DNA of 64,000 nucleotides from Bacteroidales bacterium Phil6. Its GTDB lineage: Bacteria > Bacteroidota > Bacteroidia > Bacteroidales > F082. This document shows positions 1 through 11,151 of this stretch, in pieces. Where the stretch lies: the NCBI GenBank assembly GCA_002633315.1, contig NWBN01000022.1, forward strand, positions 98,356 through 162,355. The letters run 5' to 3'. The first letter of the stretch is position 1; each line of letters opens with the position of its first letter. The notes beneath the pieces were generated by a model. That model was not told the DNA's origin. It did not search any database and worked only from the letters and a program-made list of their open reading frames with translations. Both the position numbers and the translations under genes were made by a program.

Positions 1-7
1 ACAGATA

Positions 8-1003
8 ATGTCCGACATTGAGAACAGAAGATACAAACCAATATATCTGCTTACAGGAGAAGAGCCTTATTTTATTGATACTATAAGTGATGCTCTTGAG
101 AATACTGTGCTCGATGAAGTACAGAAGACTTTTAATCTTGTGGTGCTTTATGGTTTGGATGTCAATGTCCATGATATTGTCAATCAGGCTCGTGCTTTTC
201 CGATGATGGGGGATATTTTGCTTGTCATCGTCAAGGAGGCTCAAAATGTAAAAGATATTGATGCTCTTGTGGATTATTTGCCGGTGTTTCCTCCGACTAC
301 GATACTTGTTCTCGATTATAAATATAAGAAATTAGACAAACGTAAATCGTTTGCAAAACAGGTAGATAAAATTGGAATCTTGTTTGAATCCAAGAAACTG
401 TATGATAATAAGATACCTGAATGGGTGGTGGATTATCTGAAAGAAAGAAAATATTCCATAACACCTAAAGCATGTCAGATGATAGTCGATTTTATTGGAA
501 ACGATTTGCATAAGATACGTAATGAACTTGAAAAACTGATTTTGGCCTTGCCTAAGAAAAAAAATATTGATGATGCTGATGTTGAATATAATATTGGCAT
601 ATCCAAAGATTTCAATATTTTTGAATTGCAAAATGCCATTGGCACCGGCAACCTCGTCAAAGCAGTACAGATTGTCAATTATTTCGGTGATAATATAAAC
701 GATAATCCTATCATTGTAACTGTTTCGGTATTGTTTGGTTATTTTACCAAACTGATGAAACTGCATTGTTCTAATGATAAAAGTAGAAGTACGCTTGCTT
801 CTCTGTTGGGAGTCAGTCCGTTTTTCGTCAATGATTATCTTAATGCAGCAAATCGTTATTCTCTCTCGGATTGTTGCAGATGCATAGAAGTATTGCGCGA
901 GTTTGACCTTAAATCCAAAGGTTATAATAACGTCTCTTCCTCACAAAAAGAACTTTACAGAGAGATGATTTTCAAATTAATGCATAATTATCATTCTGCA
1001 TAA
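8..1003 (+). CDS. holA: DNA polymerase III delta subunit (clamp-loader), probably 5'-partial
   Basis: Delta subunit of the clamp loader, which opens the beta sliding clamp during replication. The N-terminus carries the family motif LLTGEEPYFID (about residues 14-24), followed by an AAA+-like fold without a working Walker A and a helical C-terminal collar domain; 331 residues is near the usual 335-350. The first ATG lies 8 nt from the window edge and the frame stays open upstream (codons for Q and I precede it). Homologues usually have 10-15 more residues before the YKPIY segment, so I infer the true start is outside the window. The 3' end overlaps the convergent acyl-CoA ligase gene by 13 bp. 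Function is confident; the start is not. Confidence 0.9.
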   Translation: MSDIENRRYKPIYLLTGEEPYFIDTISDALENTVLDEVQKTFNLVVLYGLDVNVHDIVNQARAFPMMGDILLVIVKEAQNVKDIDALVDYLPVFPPTTILVLDYKYKKLDKRKSFAKQVDKIGILFESKKLYDNKIPEWVVDYLKERKYSITPKACQMIVDFIGNDLHKIRNELEKLILALPKKKNIDDADVEYNIGISKDFNIFELQNAIGTGNLVKAVQIVNYFGDNINDNPIIVTVSVLFGYFTKLMKLHCSNDKSRSTLASLLGVSPFFVNDYLNAANRYSLSDCCRCIEVLREFDLKSKGYNNVSSSQKELYREMIFKLMHNYHSA

Positions 1004-2802
1004 ATTTTTTCTATTATGTCACCGAAATCTTTGATGATACGTGTACGGCGCAGTTTTAAACTTGCTGTCATATAACCGTCATCTATAGTCCATTCTTTAG
1101 ACAAGAGTTCCAATTTTTTGATTTGTTCAAAATCACCCAAAGTCTTGTTGTATTTGTCAACTTCTTTGCGGAAACGGTCGATGATGACTTTTTCTTTTAC
1201 CATTTTTTCGTCAGTGGTATATTCGACACCTTTGATATTACACCAAGAACGAACATGTTCGAAATTAGGTACTATGAGAGCGGCAGCAAATTTCTGACCT
1301 TCGCCGACGACCATTACTTGATTGATGAATTGCGACTCTGTCAATTTGTTCTCTATCAATGCAGGACTGACATATTTCCCCATAGAAGTTTTGAAAATTT
1401 CTTTGATGCGTCCGGTAATATGCAACATATTGTCTTCGTCTATTGTACCCACATCGCCTGTATGAAAGAAACCATCTTCGTCTATAGCTTCACGAGTCAT
1501 GTCCTCATCCTTGTAATAGCCGATCATTATATTAGGACCTTTAACTAATATTTCATTGTTATCGCCTATTTTAATTTCCTGGTTCTTAAGTACTTCACCA
1601 ACAGTCCCGGCTTTTAATTTGCCGGTTACCATACTGTTGGTGCATATCACCGGTGATGTCTCTGTCAATCCATAACCTTCACTCAATGGTACTCCTATTG
1701 CAGAGAATGTCTTTACAAGTTTTGGATTAATGGCGGCACCTCCGGTTATAATAAGTTTCAGATTGTTTCCCAGAGCTTTACGCCACTCTTTGAAAACGAG
1801 TTTATCGGCAATTTTTAATTTCATAAGGTAAAACAATCCATTGTTGCGTCCGGTTTCATCATAACGTCCGGCAAGATTTACTGACCAGAAGAATATCATT
1901 CTCTTCAAACCTTTGAGTTTACTTCCTTTTCTTAAAATAGTAGAATAAATTTTTTCTATAAGACGAGGTACTGATGAAAAATGTTTAGGTTTAATTTCTT
2001 TGAGATTGTCAACAATGGCACCTATACTTTCTGCATAATATATTGATACTCCGAGATATATACGGCAATATTGCACAACTCTTTCGTAAATGTGCGACAA
2101 AGGAAGATAACTCAATGCATCGTGGGTTTCATCTATAGTGTACATCGGGCAAAGATATTCTACTACCGACAAGATGTTGCGGTGGGACAACATAACACCT
2201 TTGGGTGTTCCCATAGTACCGGAGGTATATATTATCGTAGCTACATCGTTGGTATCTATCCCATCCGAAATATTCTTCAACAATTCATAATCCACATTGG
2301 CTTTTCCTAATTCTACAAGTTCATTGAAATGTTGAACTCCTTCTATCTTTTGTATTGAGAATACAGATTCTATTTTTATGTTGGTGATGATATCTTCTAT
2401 CTTATTATACAACAACTTATTTCCAACAAAAATTGCTTTTGCCTCAGAATGTTTGAAGATATATTCATTGTCATCATGGCTGATGGTGGGATAGACAGGG
2501 ATACATATAGCACCGACTTTTTGAATGGCGAAATCTAAAATGTTCCATTCAGGACAATTGTTGGCTGCAATAATGACACGGTCACCTTTTTGTATTCCTA
2601 TTTTCAAGAGACCATAACAAACATCATCGGTTAATTCACTGAATTTTTTTCCATCGTATTTTATCCATTTGCCGTTTTCTTTTCCTGCAAACATACAATC
2701 CTTGTAACTGTATTTTTGGGCAAAATACGACACTAAGTCGAATAGTCTTTTTGGAACATCGGTGAGTACTTTTGGTGTTGTGCCTTTATAGTTTTTTCCC
2801 AT
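991..2802 (-). CDS. AMP-dependent long-chain acyl-CoA synthetase
   Basis: Activates a fatty acid through an acyl-adenylate to acyl-CoA, at the inner face of the membrane. Seen: the P-loop-like AMP-binding motif YTSGTMGTPKG (about residue 190), GYGLTETSP (about 385) and the hinge region DGFFHTGDVG. The size, about 603 residues, matches the FadD15-like family common in Bacteroidota. The longer frame begins with TTG at 2808; the ATG at 2802 is preferred and follows the purL stop (2805) by 2 nt, so the two genes are translationally close and presumably cotranscribed from the purL promoter. Chain-length preference cannot be read from the sequence. Confidence 0.92.
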   Translation of the reverse strand: MGKNYKGTTPKVLTDVPKRLFDLVSYFAQKYSYKDCMFAGKENGKWIKYDGKKFSELTDDVCYGLLKIGIQKGDRVIIAANNCPEWNILDFAIQKVGAICIPVYPTISHDDNEYIFKHSEAKAIFVGNKLLYNKIEDIITNIKIESVFSIQKIEGVQHFNELVELGKANVDYELLKNISDGIDTNDVATIIYTSGTMGTPKGVMLSHRNILSVVEYLCPMYTIDETHDALSYLPLSHIYERVVQYCRIYLGVSIYYAESIGAIVDNLKEIKPKHFSSVPRLIEKIYSTILRKGSKLKGLKRMIFFWSVNLAGRYDETGRNNGLFYLMKLKIADKLVFKEWRKALGNNLKLIITGGAAINPKLVKTFSAIGVPLSEGYGLTETSPVICTNSMVTGKLKAGTVGEVLKNQEIKIGDNNEILVKGPNIMIGYYKDEDMTREAIDEDGFFHTGDVGTIDEDNMLHITGRIKEIFKTSMGKYVSPALIENKLTESQFINQVMVVGEGQKFAAALIVPNFEHVRSWCNIKGVEYTTDEKMVKEKVIIDRFRKEVDKYNKTLGDFEQIKKLELLSKEWTIDDGYMTASLKLRRTRIIKDFGDIIEKIYAE

Positions 2803-2804
2803 AA

Positions 2805-5800
2805 TCAATATATTTTGTGTTTTTTAATCCAATTTTTAGCGTTAACGAAAACCTCAATCCAAGGGCTTACTTCATCATTTTTCCTGTTTTGTGGATAGAA
2901 TGCCCATTGCCAAGGTAGAAAAGCTCTTTCAAGGTGAGGCATCATGGCAAGATGACGTCCGTCATTGGAGCATACAGCAGCTACATCCCAATTGCTTCCG
3001 TTAGGGTTACCTGGGTATTCGTCGAAACTGTAAGTCATGGCAATGTTGTATTTGTCTTTGTAATATGGGAAGTTGAATTTTCCTTCCCCATGCGACACCC
3101 ATACTCCGAGACGACGTCCGGCTAATGTCGATAACATGATACTGTTGCTGTATAATATTTCAACATTGATAAATGCAGATTCAAATTTATGAGAGTCGTT
3201 ATGCAACATTTTTATATGTTCCTCATGTTTAGGATAAATGAGATGCAGTTCTGTCATAAGTTGGCAGCCGTTGCATACTCCGAGACTCATGGTGTCGGGG
3301 CGAGCATAGAAATTTTCTATTGCTTTGCGGGCTTTTTCGTTGAATAATAAAGCTCCTGCCCAGCCTTTAGCGGAACCTAATACGTCTGAGTTGGAAAATC
3401 CTCCGACGAAAACTATCATGTTGACATCGTTAAGGTCTTCTTTACCGCTTATTAGGTCAGTGGTGTGTATGTCCTTGACGTCGAAACCGGCTAAATATAA
3501 TGCGTATGCCATCTCTCTGTCTCCGTTGACGCCTTTTTCTCTGATAATGGCGGCTTTGATGCCGGATGGTGTGCGTCTATGTATATCTATGCCAAGATCA
3601 GAGGCTTTGCCCGTGAAATCGCCGAAGTTGAATCTTAAATCCTGTTTCTTATAGTTCATGAAACGTTCTTTCGCCTTCTGCTTTCCACTCTGTTTTGTGT
3701 CCATAAGATAGGAACTCTTATACCAAATATCTCGTAACTCATTGATATCTAATTGATATAAGGCGTCGTCTTTTTTGAGCCTTATCATCCGTTTCTCAAT
3801 GGGTTTTCCTATTATATGATATTTTATGCCGTTATTTTCGAGTATTTGTTTTGCTTTGGCATCTTTAACCTGAATGATGACAGCAGGTTGCTCGCTGAAA
3901 GCTATGGATACGAGGTCGTTGTCAAAAGCACTGAGGTCTATGTCCATTCCGTATTCGCAATTGGCAAAGTTCATCTCTAACAATGTAGTTATCAGTCCTC
4001 CGGCGGATATATCATGTCCTGAAAGTATCAATTCCTGTTCTATAAGTTCTTGTATGCTGTTGAAACATTTCTTGAAATATTCCGGATCTTTGACATCAGA
4101 TGCTTTATCACCTATTGTGTTTATAGTTTGGGCAAAGCTGCTTCCTCCGAGCTGATAATTGTCTTTTGAGAAGTCAATGTATATTAACTCACTGTCTTTA
4201 TCTTGTAACATGACAGGTTTTACGGCTTTGCGTATATCGCTCACTTCTCCAACGGCAGATACTATCACAGTACCCGGAGACAATACTTTTTGTCCGTCAG
4301 GATATTTTTGAGTCATGGAGAGAGAGTCTTTACCTGTAGGTATGTTGATATTCAGGGCAATACAAAAGTCGCTTATGGCTTTCACTGCATGATACAACCG
4401 AGCATTCTCACCGGTATTCTTGGCCGGCCACATCCAGTTGGCACTTAAAGACACTCCTTGAAGCCGCTGTTCTATAGGTGCCCATAGCAAATTTGTCAAT
4501 GCTTCGGCCACAGACAGATGGGATCCGCATTCGGGATCTACAAGACCGGCGACAGGTGCATGACCTAAAGCTGTGCCTATACCTTTAATGCCTTGATAAT
4601 CCAATGCCATGATACCTAAATTGTTGAGTGGCAACTGTATGGCACCTGCACATTGTTGCAATGCCACTCTTCCGGTTACTGAACGGTCAACTTTGTTGGT
4701 AAGCCAGTCTTTGCAAGCTACAGCTTCTATCTGAAGTAGTTGTTTCAGATATTTTTCAAAATCATCGTTGTTATATTGTACAGGCGTGAATTTATATGGT
4801 TTTTCTGTGTCTGTCATAATTGTCTTTGGAGCACTGCCGAAAAAGTCCGATAAACTAAGGTCTATGGGATTTTCTCCGTTTTTACGGACAAAACGTAATC
4901 TTTGGTCGCCGGTGGCTTCACCTACCAAATAATATGGTGCTCTTTCGCGTATTGCTGTCTTTTTTATGATGTCTATGTCGCTGTTGTTTACGAGAAGTCC
5001 CATTCTCTCCTGTGATTCATTTCCAATTATCTCTTTGTCTGAAAGGGTAGGGTCTCCAATAGGCAGAGAGTCAACATTGATTATGCCGCCGCTTTTATCC
5101 ACAAGTTCAGATAGACAGTTGAGATGTCCGCCGGCGCCATGGTCATGTATGGAACGTATTGGGTTGCTGTCGTTTTCTACCATGGCACGGATTACATTGG
5201 ATACACGTTTTTGCATCTCAGGGTTGGCACGTTGTACTGCGTTGAGTTCTATGGCATTGCTGTATTGTCCGGTGTCAACGCTCGATACGGCGCCGCCGCC
5301 CATGCCTATACGGTAGTTGTCACCACCCAATACCACGATAATGTCACCCGGTTCCGGTTCCTCTTTTATGCTGTCGTCTTGTTTTGCAAAACCTATGCCG
5401 CCGGCAAGCATGATGACTTTGTCATATCCGAAATCTTGACCTTCACTGTGTTCAAAAGTCAACAGACTGCCATTGATAAGAGGCTGTCCGAATTTGTTGC
5501 CGAAATCTGAAGCACCGTTTGATGCCTTTATCATAATGTCTGACGGACTTTGATACAACCATTTACGTTCTTTAAAAGAGTTTTCCCATTTTTTATCTTC
5601 ATTGTTACGAGGATATGAAGTCATGTAAACAGCAGTGCCCGCTAACGGTATGCTGCCACGTCCTCCGGCAAGACGATCTCTTATTTCTCCTCCACTGCCT
5701 GTCGATGCTCCATTGAAAGGCTCTACTGTGGTGGGGAAATTATGTGTCTCTGCTTTTAAAGAAATGACGGTGTCTATCTCTTTGATTCTGAAATAATCTG

Positions 5801-6488
5801 CTTGATGTTGCGTGGCAGGGGCAAACTGCTCTATCTTCGGACCCATAATAAATGCGACATTGTCTTTATATGCCGAGATGAGTCTGTTGTGATTTTCTTT
5901 GGACGTTTTCTTTATTAAGGCAAACAATGTCTCAGGCATTTCTTTGCCGTCAATGATGAACTTACCATTGAAAATCTTGTGCCGACAATGTTCTGAGTTG
6001 ACTTGTGCAAACCCATATACTTCACTGTCTGTCAATGCTCTGCCAATTTTGTCGCTGACTTCTTGTAAATAAGAGATTTCTTCTTCACTTAAAGCAAGAC
6101 CTTCCTTGCGGTTATAGTCTTCTATGTCAATGATATATTTTATAGGTTCAGGTTTTCTGTCGATGAAAAACACATTTTGGTCCAATATGTCGTATTTTGA
6201 CTGCAACATTGGGTCATAACTGTTGTCATTATCTGCAACGCGAATAAACTCCTCAATTCTCGCGATACCTTTGATTCCCATGTTTTGAGTTATCTCTACA
6301 GCATTGGTACTCCAAGGCGTTATCATCTCACGCCTTGGTCCGAAGAAATGCCCCTCAACAAAATCTTCGTCCGTTTTCTTGGCTTCGTCAAAGAGCCAAA
6401 TAAGTTTTTTCAAATCCTGATCAGATTGACGCTCAATGCTATCTACCGCAATGATTGTATTTTGCTTAGTTTCAAAAAAGATAATCAT
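2805..6488 (-). CDS. purL: Phosphoribosylformylglycinamidine synthase, single-chain
   Basis: Fourth step of de novo purine synthesis: converts FGAR plus glutamine and ATP to FGAM. Long single-chain form (about 1227 residues) with an N-terminal PurS-like domain, two AIRS-like synthetase halves ([19 protein letters not shown] near residue 255) and a C-terminal class I glutamine amidotransferase with nucleophile Cys in [10 protein letters not shown] and the catalytic His/Glu region HGEGKF. The frame is open back to 6536, but a Bacteroidetes -7 element lies at 6513-6520, so transcription should start downstream of that. The ATG at 6488 (protein [10 protein letters not shown]) fits the family start and is chosen. 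First gene of a two-gene unit with the acyl-CoA ligase. Confidence 0.96.
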   Translation of the reverse strand: MIIFFETKQNTIIAVDSIERQSDQDLKKLIWLFDEAKKTDEDFVEGHFFGPRREMITPWSTNAVEITQNMGIKGIARIEEFIRVADNDNSYDPMLQSKYDILDQNVFFIDRKPEPIKYIIDIEDYNRKEGLALSEEEISYLQEVSDKIGRALTDSEVYGFAQVNSEHCRHKIFNGKFIIDGKEMPETLFALIKKTSKENHNRLISAYKDNVAFIMGPKIEQFAPATQHQADYFRIKEIDTVISLKAETHNFPTTVEPFNGASTGSGGEIRDRLAGGRGSIPLAGTAVYMTSYPRNNEDKKWENSFKERKWLYQSPSDIMIKASNGASDFGNKFGQPLINGSLLTFEHSEGQDFGYDKVIMLAGGIGFAKQDDSIKEEPEPGDIIVVLGGDNYRIGMGGGAVSSVDTGQYSNAIELNAVQRANPEMQKRVSNVIRAMVENDSNPIRSIHDHGAGGHLNCLSELVDKSGGIINVDSLPIGDPTLSDKEIIGNESQERMGLLVNNSDIDIIKKTAIRERAPYYLVGEATGDQRLRFVRKNGENPIDLSLSDFFGSAPKTIMTDTEKPYKFTPVQYNNDDFEKYLKQLLQIEAVACKDWLTNKVDRSVTGRVALQQCAGAIQLPLNNLGIMALDYQGIKGIGTALGHAPVAGLVDPECGSHLSVAEALTNLLWAPIEQRLQGVSLSANWMWPAKNTGENARLYHAVKAISDFCIALNINIPTGKDSLSMTQKYPDGQKVLSPGTVIVSAVGEVSDIRKAVKPVMLQDKDSELIYIDFSKDNYQLGGSSFAQTINTIGDKASDVKDPEYFKKCFNSIQELIEQELILSGHDISAGGLITTLLEMNFANCEYGMDIDLSAFDNDLVSIAFSEQPAVIIQVKDAKAKQILENNGIKYHIIGKPIEKRMIRLKKDDALYQLDINELRDIWYKSSYLMDTKQSGKQKAKERFMNYKKQDLRFNFGDFTGKASDLGIDIHRRTPSGIKAAIIREKGVNGDREMAYALYLAGFDVKDIHTTDLISGKEDLNDVNMIVFVGGFSNSDVLGSAKGWAGALLFNEKARKAIENFYARPDTMSLGVCNGCQLMTELHLIYPKHEEHIKMLHNDSHKFESAFINVEILYSNSIMLSTLAGRRLGVWVSHGEGKFNFPYYKDKYNIAMTYSFDEYPGNPNGSNWDVAAVCSNDGRHLAMMPHLERAFLPWQWAFYPQNRKNDEVSPWIEVFVNAKNWIKKHKIY

Positions 6489-6512
6489 TTGTTCATTCAA
6501 TATACTATGCCG

Positions 6513-6520
6513 CAAAGATA
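6513..6520 (-). promoter_or_regulatory. purL promoter -7 element (TATCTTTG)
   Basis: Minus-strand TATCTTTG matches the Bacteroidetes TAnnTTTG consensus, with the purL ATG 24 nt downstream of its end. A TTG lies upstream but at a shorter spacing than the usual 19-20 nt, so the -33 element is uncertain. The position rules out the longer purL open frame starting at 6536. Confidence 0.7.
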
Positions 6521-6572
6521 GCAATATTATCGACAATAATGAAATTATGGAAAATTAAAATAATCGCTAATC

Positions 6573-9563
6573 CTAATGACTTATGATTAAGTTTTTGATT
6601 GTCATATTATTATCTTTTGACAAAATTTTTACTGAATATATTCCGGTCGGAAGATGTGATGTGCCAATACTTGATTTGTTTTCGCCTTTTATAGTTTGAT
6701 GATGTACTTTTTCGCCCAAAATATTGTAAATTTCAATAAGGCGTATGTCATTGCTGCTGATATTGGAGAACTCTATATTAAAATTAATGTCGCACGGATT
6801 GGGATATATTGAAGTTTTTGTAACATTATCTTCATCTGTTTCATTGTTATATCTCATTGTTATGACATCATTATTTATCTCGAACACAAGTTCTTCAATT
6901 TTCGGATTTTGTTCTGTCAAAGTTATTTTATAAGGTGTGCTTGTCGTATATCTTGGCAAGTCGGATATAACATAATAGGACCCGAATGGTAAACTGTCGA
7001 ATTTGAAGTATCCTTTATAATCTGTCAATTTATAGTCCAAGAGATACTTCTCTGTAGAATTATACAACATTATTGTTGCATTTGACAATCCTCCGTCACA
7101 ATATATTTGTGTGCTGTCTCTGTCATACCAATCGTTGCAGTAGAATAAGGTATCACGGAATAGTGTGGAAGGATATTCGAATTGACCGGATATGGAGCCT
7201 ATTCCTTTCAACATTTGCGATATTGGAGATGATAATTCTATATCCACATCGTAAATATTGCCGTCGAGTTTTATTTTGTTGGCATATTTCCAACTGTTTT
7301 TAGCAGCATAATATACAGGTGCTCCTTGTTCGTTTATGGTATCAGGTATGGCATATAAAAGATAATTGCCTTCATGTAATTTGTTGAATATAAACTTACC
7401 TTCTCCGTCAGTGCTTGTCTTGTACATTCTTTCTATCGCTCCGTTTGTGATGTTGGCGGCAATAACCAATGCATTCTCCGATTTTGTGTTTTTATATGAT
7501 ACTGTACCTTCAAGATTATATGCATTGATGAGAGTATAATTAGTCGTATCAGAGTGTCTTCCGCATTGCGAATACACATGGATTACCATGGTTATTTTCT
7601 TGTTTATAGAATCAAGTTCTCCGTAATAATATACGGGATGCAGTTTATGTATGTCGTCGAAGTAGCCGTCACCGAAAGTTTCCCACTCTATGGAATCTTG
7701 ATACAAACTGTAAACGTTGCTTATCATGACAGGTTCACCGTAAAGACTGAAATTGTTTTCAGATACATATACCATAGGTGTCTTTTTCAGATATAGTGTT
7801 ATTTCGTCGCTTTCGTCACTTCCGCTGTTTTCTGCTTTGTCCACAAATAGCGTCAGGGTTACTTCACCATTCAGAAAGTCTTCTTCAGAAGGGAAATAAT
7901 CGGGTTGTAAAGCCAAACTGTCGCTGAATGTGCCGCTTCCGGATGTTTCCCAGTGTATTTTTGAAAATAATGATGGAACATTGGCTTGTGTTAGCGATAT
8001 ATAACCAATTGATTCGCAGATGGTGTCATCAAATCCGGCGAATGGCTTTGCTGTGGCTATGCTATATGCACTTTCATGCGGCGATACCTTGTAATATTTC
8101 GTGTTATATTGATTATCACATCCTGTTACTGCAATGTCACAATCCAATGTCAATCCATGGATATAAATGATAGTATCTGTTATGTTTTTTATTACATTGT
8201 CATATCTGTAATTGTTGAAATTGTCATGATAAATGTTATAACTGTTGAAATCACTTTCTTTATTGCTTTCCCATTTGACGAGTACACCTTCACCGGTGAA
8301 TTGTTTCGTGACTTTTTTAGGTGCTGAAATAGGAGCATTTATATTGTGGCTGTCTAAAAGTGGAATATATATTATTTTTCCTAAATTTATGTCATCGTTG
8401 TAATCGATAATAGCTTCTTCTATTGTTAAGGTGTTTGTGGTGCCCCAATAATTATTGGAAAGGTTTATGTTATTTTCTAAATTGTTAATAAATGTAGGTT
8501 TTGCTGATTCATATAGTAGGAAGTTGTTGTTTGTAAACTGAACATTATTATAAGTTGAAAAATTAGTTATTGTGACATTAAGATGAAAAGTGTTGTCTTT
8601 TATGATAGCGGATTTTTGCGTATTGATATCGTAGAAACATAGATTATTTTCGTAAAACGTGTTGTTTGTTATTTCGCAATAAATATTGTCTTTAAATTCA
8701 ATGGCATTTCCTAAATTCCAAAAGATGTTGTTATCGACATATACTGAGTCTGCCTGGAGGTAAATGCCAATATTGTCCGTTGTGGTGCTATGTGTTGGAG
8801 AATATATCACATTGTTTCTTATGAGGTTGTTCCCGGTTGAAGGCTTGTTGGCATTGCTGAGCAGTATAGCGATTTCCGAATTTTCAAAAATGTTATCTTC
8901 TATAATATTCCTTGTGGTTATGCCAAGTTTGTCAGTTATTACCATGATAGCATTCTGTCCTTCTTTGAAGATATTGTTTCTTATGATGTTGTCACTGCAA
9001 ATGTTTTCATTGCTATTGATAACAACGGCTTTATAGTTGTTGGAAAACCATGAATTCTCCACAGTACAGTTGTAAGAATCGAGAATATTGATGCCTTCAA
9101 TGTATGAGTTCTCAAAGAAACAGTTTTTTATATTTATTTTGGAAGAATTTTTTATGCTGATAGCTGTTTCCACATCTTGGAATTTCACATATTTTAATGA
9201 CACCTGATTTTCTTCATTGACATCTTTTATTTGAATACCTGTCCAATTCAACGTAGTGGCGGAACTGAAAACAACAGTGTCTTGTTCTGTCCCTTCTATC
9301 AGCAGTTTCCCTTTATTTACATACATTCCCGTGGATGATTCAAAGACTATTTGTGTTCCGGCATCTATTAATAATGTACTGATATTTTCAATGTAAATGT
9401 TTGAATATACGTAATAAATATATTCTTTGGTCCAATGATGATCTCCTAAAAATGTCCCGCCTACAAATTTATATGTTTGCGCATTGAGAAGTCTTCCCGA
9501 TAGACAACACAATGTTATCGTAATCGCAGCTAATAGTGTTGATATTTGTTTGGAAGACTTCAT
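6573..9563 (-). CDS. Secreted right-handed beta-helix protein with type IX secretion tail
   Basis: 996-residue exported protein of unknown substrate. An N-terminal signal peptide (about residues 1-29, ending near LLNAQT) is followed by a NosD/pectate-lyase-like parallel beta-helix (about 60-400), visible as repeated N-rich rungs such as NNIFWNLGNAIEF and ITNNTFYENN. A fibronectin-like segment and a PKD-like region follow, then Cna-B/carboxypeptidase-regulatory-like modules (GKFIFNKLHEGNYLLYA; GYFKFDSLPFGSYYV). The end is a Por secretion tail (IYPNPCDINFNIEF and a C-terminal strand), so it should cross the outer membrane by T9SS and be anchored or released. It starts 6 nt after the STN-barrel gene and is surely cotranscribed with it. 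No catalytic motif is certain. Confidence 0.8.
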   Translation of the reverse strand: MKSSKQISTLLAAITITLCCLSGRLLNAQTYKFVGGTFLGDHHWTKEYIYYVYSNIYIENISTLLIDAGTQIVFESSTGMYVNKGKLLIEGTEQDTVVFSSATTLNWTGIQIKDVNEENQVSLKYVKFQDVETAISIKNSSKINIKNCFFENSYIEGINILDSYNCTVENSWFSNNYKAVVINSNENICSDNIIRNNIFKEGQNAIMVITDKLGITTRNIIEDNIFENSEIAILLSNANKPSTGNNLIRNNVIYSPTHSTTTDNIGIYLQADSVYVDNNIFWNLGNAIEFKDNIYCEITNNTFYENNLCFYDINTQKSAIIKDNTFHLNVTITNFSTYNNVQFTNNNFLLYESAKPTFINNLENNINLSNNYWGTTNTLTIEEAIIDYNDDINLGKIIYIPLLDSHNINAPISAPKKVTKQFTGEGVLVKWESNKESDFNSYNIYHDNFNNYRYDNVIKNITDTIIYIHGLTLDCDIAVTGCDNQYNTKYYKVSPHESAYSIATAKPFAGFDDTICESIGYISLTQANVPSLFSKIHWETSGSGTFSDSLALQPDYFPSEEDFLNGEVTLTLFVDKAENSGSDESDEITLYLKKTPMVYVSENNFSLYGEPVMISNVYSLYQDSIEWETFGDGYFDDIHKLHPVYYYGELDSINKKITMVIHVYSQCGRHSDTTNYTLINAYNLEGTVSYKNTKSENALVIAANITNGAIERMYKTSTDGEGKFIFNKLHEGNYLLYAIPDTINEQGAPVYYAAKNSWKYANKIKLDGNIYDVDIELSSPISQMLKGIGSISGQFEYPSTLFRDTLFYCNDWYDRDSTQIYCDGGLSNATIMLYNSTEKYLLDYKLTDYKGYFKFDSLPFGSYYVISDLPRYTTSTPYKITLTEQNPKIEELVFEINNDVITMRYNNETDEDNVTKTSIYPNPCDINFNIEFSNISSNDIRLIEIYNILGEKVHHQTIKGENKSSIGTSHLPTGIYSVKILSKDNNMTIKNLIISH

Positions 9564-9569
9564 GATTGG

Positions 9570-10961
9570 CTAAAAATAATAATACAATCCTATTCTTAAA
9601 CCTATGCAGTCGAGGTAGGCAGTGGGCAGCGGTTCTTTTGTTAATGTTCCCAAATAACGATTGTAGTATATTTCAGGTACAATGTCAAAATCTTCGCTGA
9701 TAGCATATTTCATTCCTAAACTTCCTGATAATGTCAATTTTACTCTGTTAAACTCGTCAATATTCAAGTCTTTTATTTTATCGTTGCTGTTTTCAGTTAT
9801 GAAAGAACCTCTTGCATTTATAAGATAATTCAAATCTCCTCTGCATTTGAAGAATATGTTGAATCTTTCTGTCCTGAAAAAGGTATATGACATTCCAATA
9901 TGTAATCCTAAGTATAATAAATTGTTATTGCTAAATGTGTTGTATCTGTGTTCCGAGCCTGGAATCATTACTGTATCGGTGATATGGAAATAAGTGGTGT
10001 CGTGTGTAATACTGTTGATATTATAATATGTGTCTATGGTATCTATTGTGAAAGTTGGGGGGTCTTTTATTATGTCGGAAAATGAGAAATGATGACGTAG
10101 TGAATTTAAAGAAACACCTATGTTAAAATCAAAATTTTTATAAGTATAGCCACCATCTAAGTCAACTGTATAGTTGCGCAGTGAATGTCGGTCAAGAGCA
10201 CCAAGGCTTTCTTCAAAATAATCATGGTCAATGTCATTATTCCCGATATTGATTATTGTTAGATATTGAGAATATGATAAACGCAATGAAAATTTTTCGT
10301 TGTGAGTATAATCTATTCCCATAAAAGCTCTTCTGACATCTTCCATTCTTTTTTTGATATTGGGTCTTTTATAGACTATTACAGTGTCAACTACTCGTAT
10401 TGTTTCTGTTTTTATCAACGTATCTGTTCTTACAATTGTGTCAGTGCGGACAAATGTAATGGTATCATGTACAAATACAGTGTCAGATACTTTCAATGGC
10501 ACTTGCAGCAAGTCATTCTCTTTGTGTTTTTCTTTTTTAGGCTTTCTACTGTCATGTTTATTATCATCATTTGATTCTTTGTCAGGAACATTCCGGTCTT
10601 TGAAAATAACGACTTGATTGCCAATATATTTGAATGAACAACCTGTGTTAGCCAAAATATCTGACAACACATCTTTTACAGCTTTGTTTTCAGCAGAATA
10701 GTGTTTGATCTGATAACCTTGTAAATCAGATGCACTATAAGCGAGTTTTATGGAGTATTCTTTATATAGTCTGTTTAATGCTGCGTCAACATTGATGTTT
10801 TCAAAAGATATGGAAATTTGTTTGTCTGTGATATCCTGTGCGCTTAATGTTGTTGTGGAAACAATGACTATTAATATAGGAAGTATGAAATAATTTAACA
10901 CAAGTGGTTTATAACCAACAACTCTTCTATAAAATAAGTCTATTTTCTCATTTCTTGACAT
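9570..10961 (-). CDS. STN-domain outer-membrane beta-barrel protein
   Basis: 463 residues. After an N-terminal hydrophobic segment (about 20-40) comes an STN (secretin/TonB N-terminal short) domain, about residues 45-123: ISISFENINVDAALNRLYKEY, then a VKDVLSDILANTGCSFKY segment and VVIFKD. A charged linker (KPKKEKHKEND) leads to a Thr/Asp repeat stretch (FVRTDTIVRTDTLIKTET), then about 260 residues of alternating amphipathic strands ending in LYYYF, typical of an outer-membrane barrel. No TonB plug or SusC-like barrel is present, which is unusual for an STN protein near an ECF/FecR pair. By analogy with FecA, the STN domain could contact the FecR-like anti-sigma encoded next door; that is inference. 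A strong terminator separates it from fecR, so it may have its own promoter. Confidence 0.72.
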   Translation of the reverse strand: MSRNEKIDLFYRRVVGYKPLVLNYFILPILIVIVSTTTLSAQDITDKQISISFENINVDAALNRLYKEYSIKLAYSASDLQGYQIKHYSAENKAVKDVLSDILANTGCSFKYIGNQVVIFKDRNVPDKESNDDNKHDSRKPKKEKHKENDLLQVPLKVSDTVFVHDTITFVRTDTIVRTDTLIKTETIRVVDTVIVYKRPNIKKRMEDVRRAFMGIDYTHNEKFSLRLSYSQYLTIINIGNNDIDHDYFEESLGALDRHSLRNYTVDLDGGYTYKNFDFNIGVSLNSLRHHFSFSDIIKDPPTFTIDTIDTYYNINSITHDTTYFHITDTVMIPGSEHRYNTFSNNNLLYLGLHIGMSYTFFRTERFNIFFKCRGDLNYLINARGSFITENSNDKIKDLNIDEFNRVKLTLSGSLGMKYAISEDFDIVPEIYYNRYLGTLTKEPLPTAYLDCIGLRIGLYYYF

Positions 10962-11046
10962 TACGGTGTAATATTATTTCATGCCGCTAATTTATTAAAA
11001 AAAACATTAAATGATAAAAAATGTGTAAAAAATAATTGAGTAACAC

Positions 11047-11095
11047 TAAAAAAAGTTTGCAGGTTTTTATTTTAAATGAAAATAAACCTGCAAAC
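11047..11095 (-). terminator. Strong Rho-independent terminator after the FecR gene
   Basis: A perfect 12-bp inverted repeat (GTTTGCAGGTTT and its complement; the left arm begins at 11055 and the right arm ends at 11095) is followed on the minus strand by a run of at least seven T (11054-11048). It sits about 55 nt past the anti-sigma stop and should end the sigma/anti-sigma transcript before the STN-barrel gene. Confidence 0.88.
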
Positions 11096-11151
11096 GCGAG
11101 CATTAAAAAGTGAATTTGGATAGAGTTTCATTATATTTTTGAAAACTTGTT

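Noticed and set aside
5124..5510. Plus-strand open frames inside purL
   Set aside because: Shadows of the purL coding strand; no family resemblance.
6489..6536. Upstream purL start at 6536
   Set aside because: The -7 promoter element lies within this stretch, so it should not be translated.
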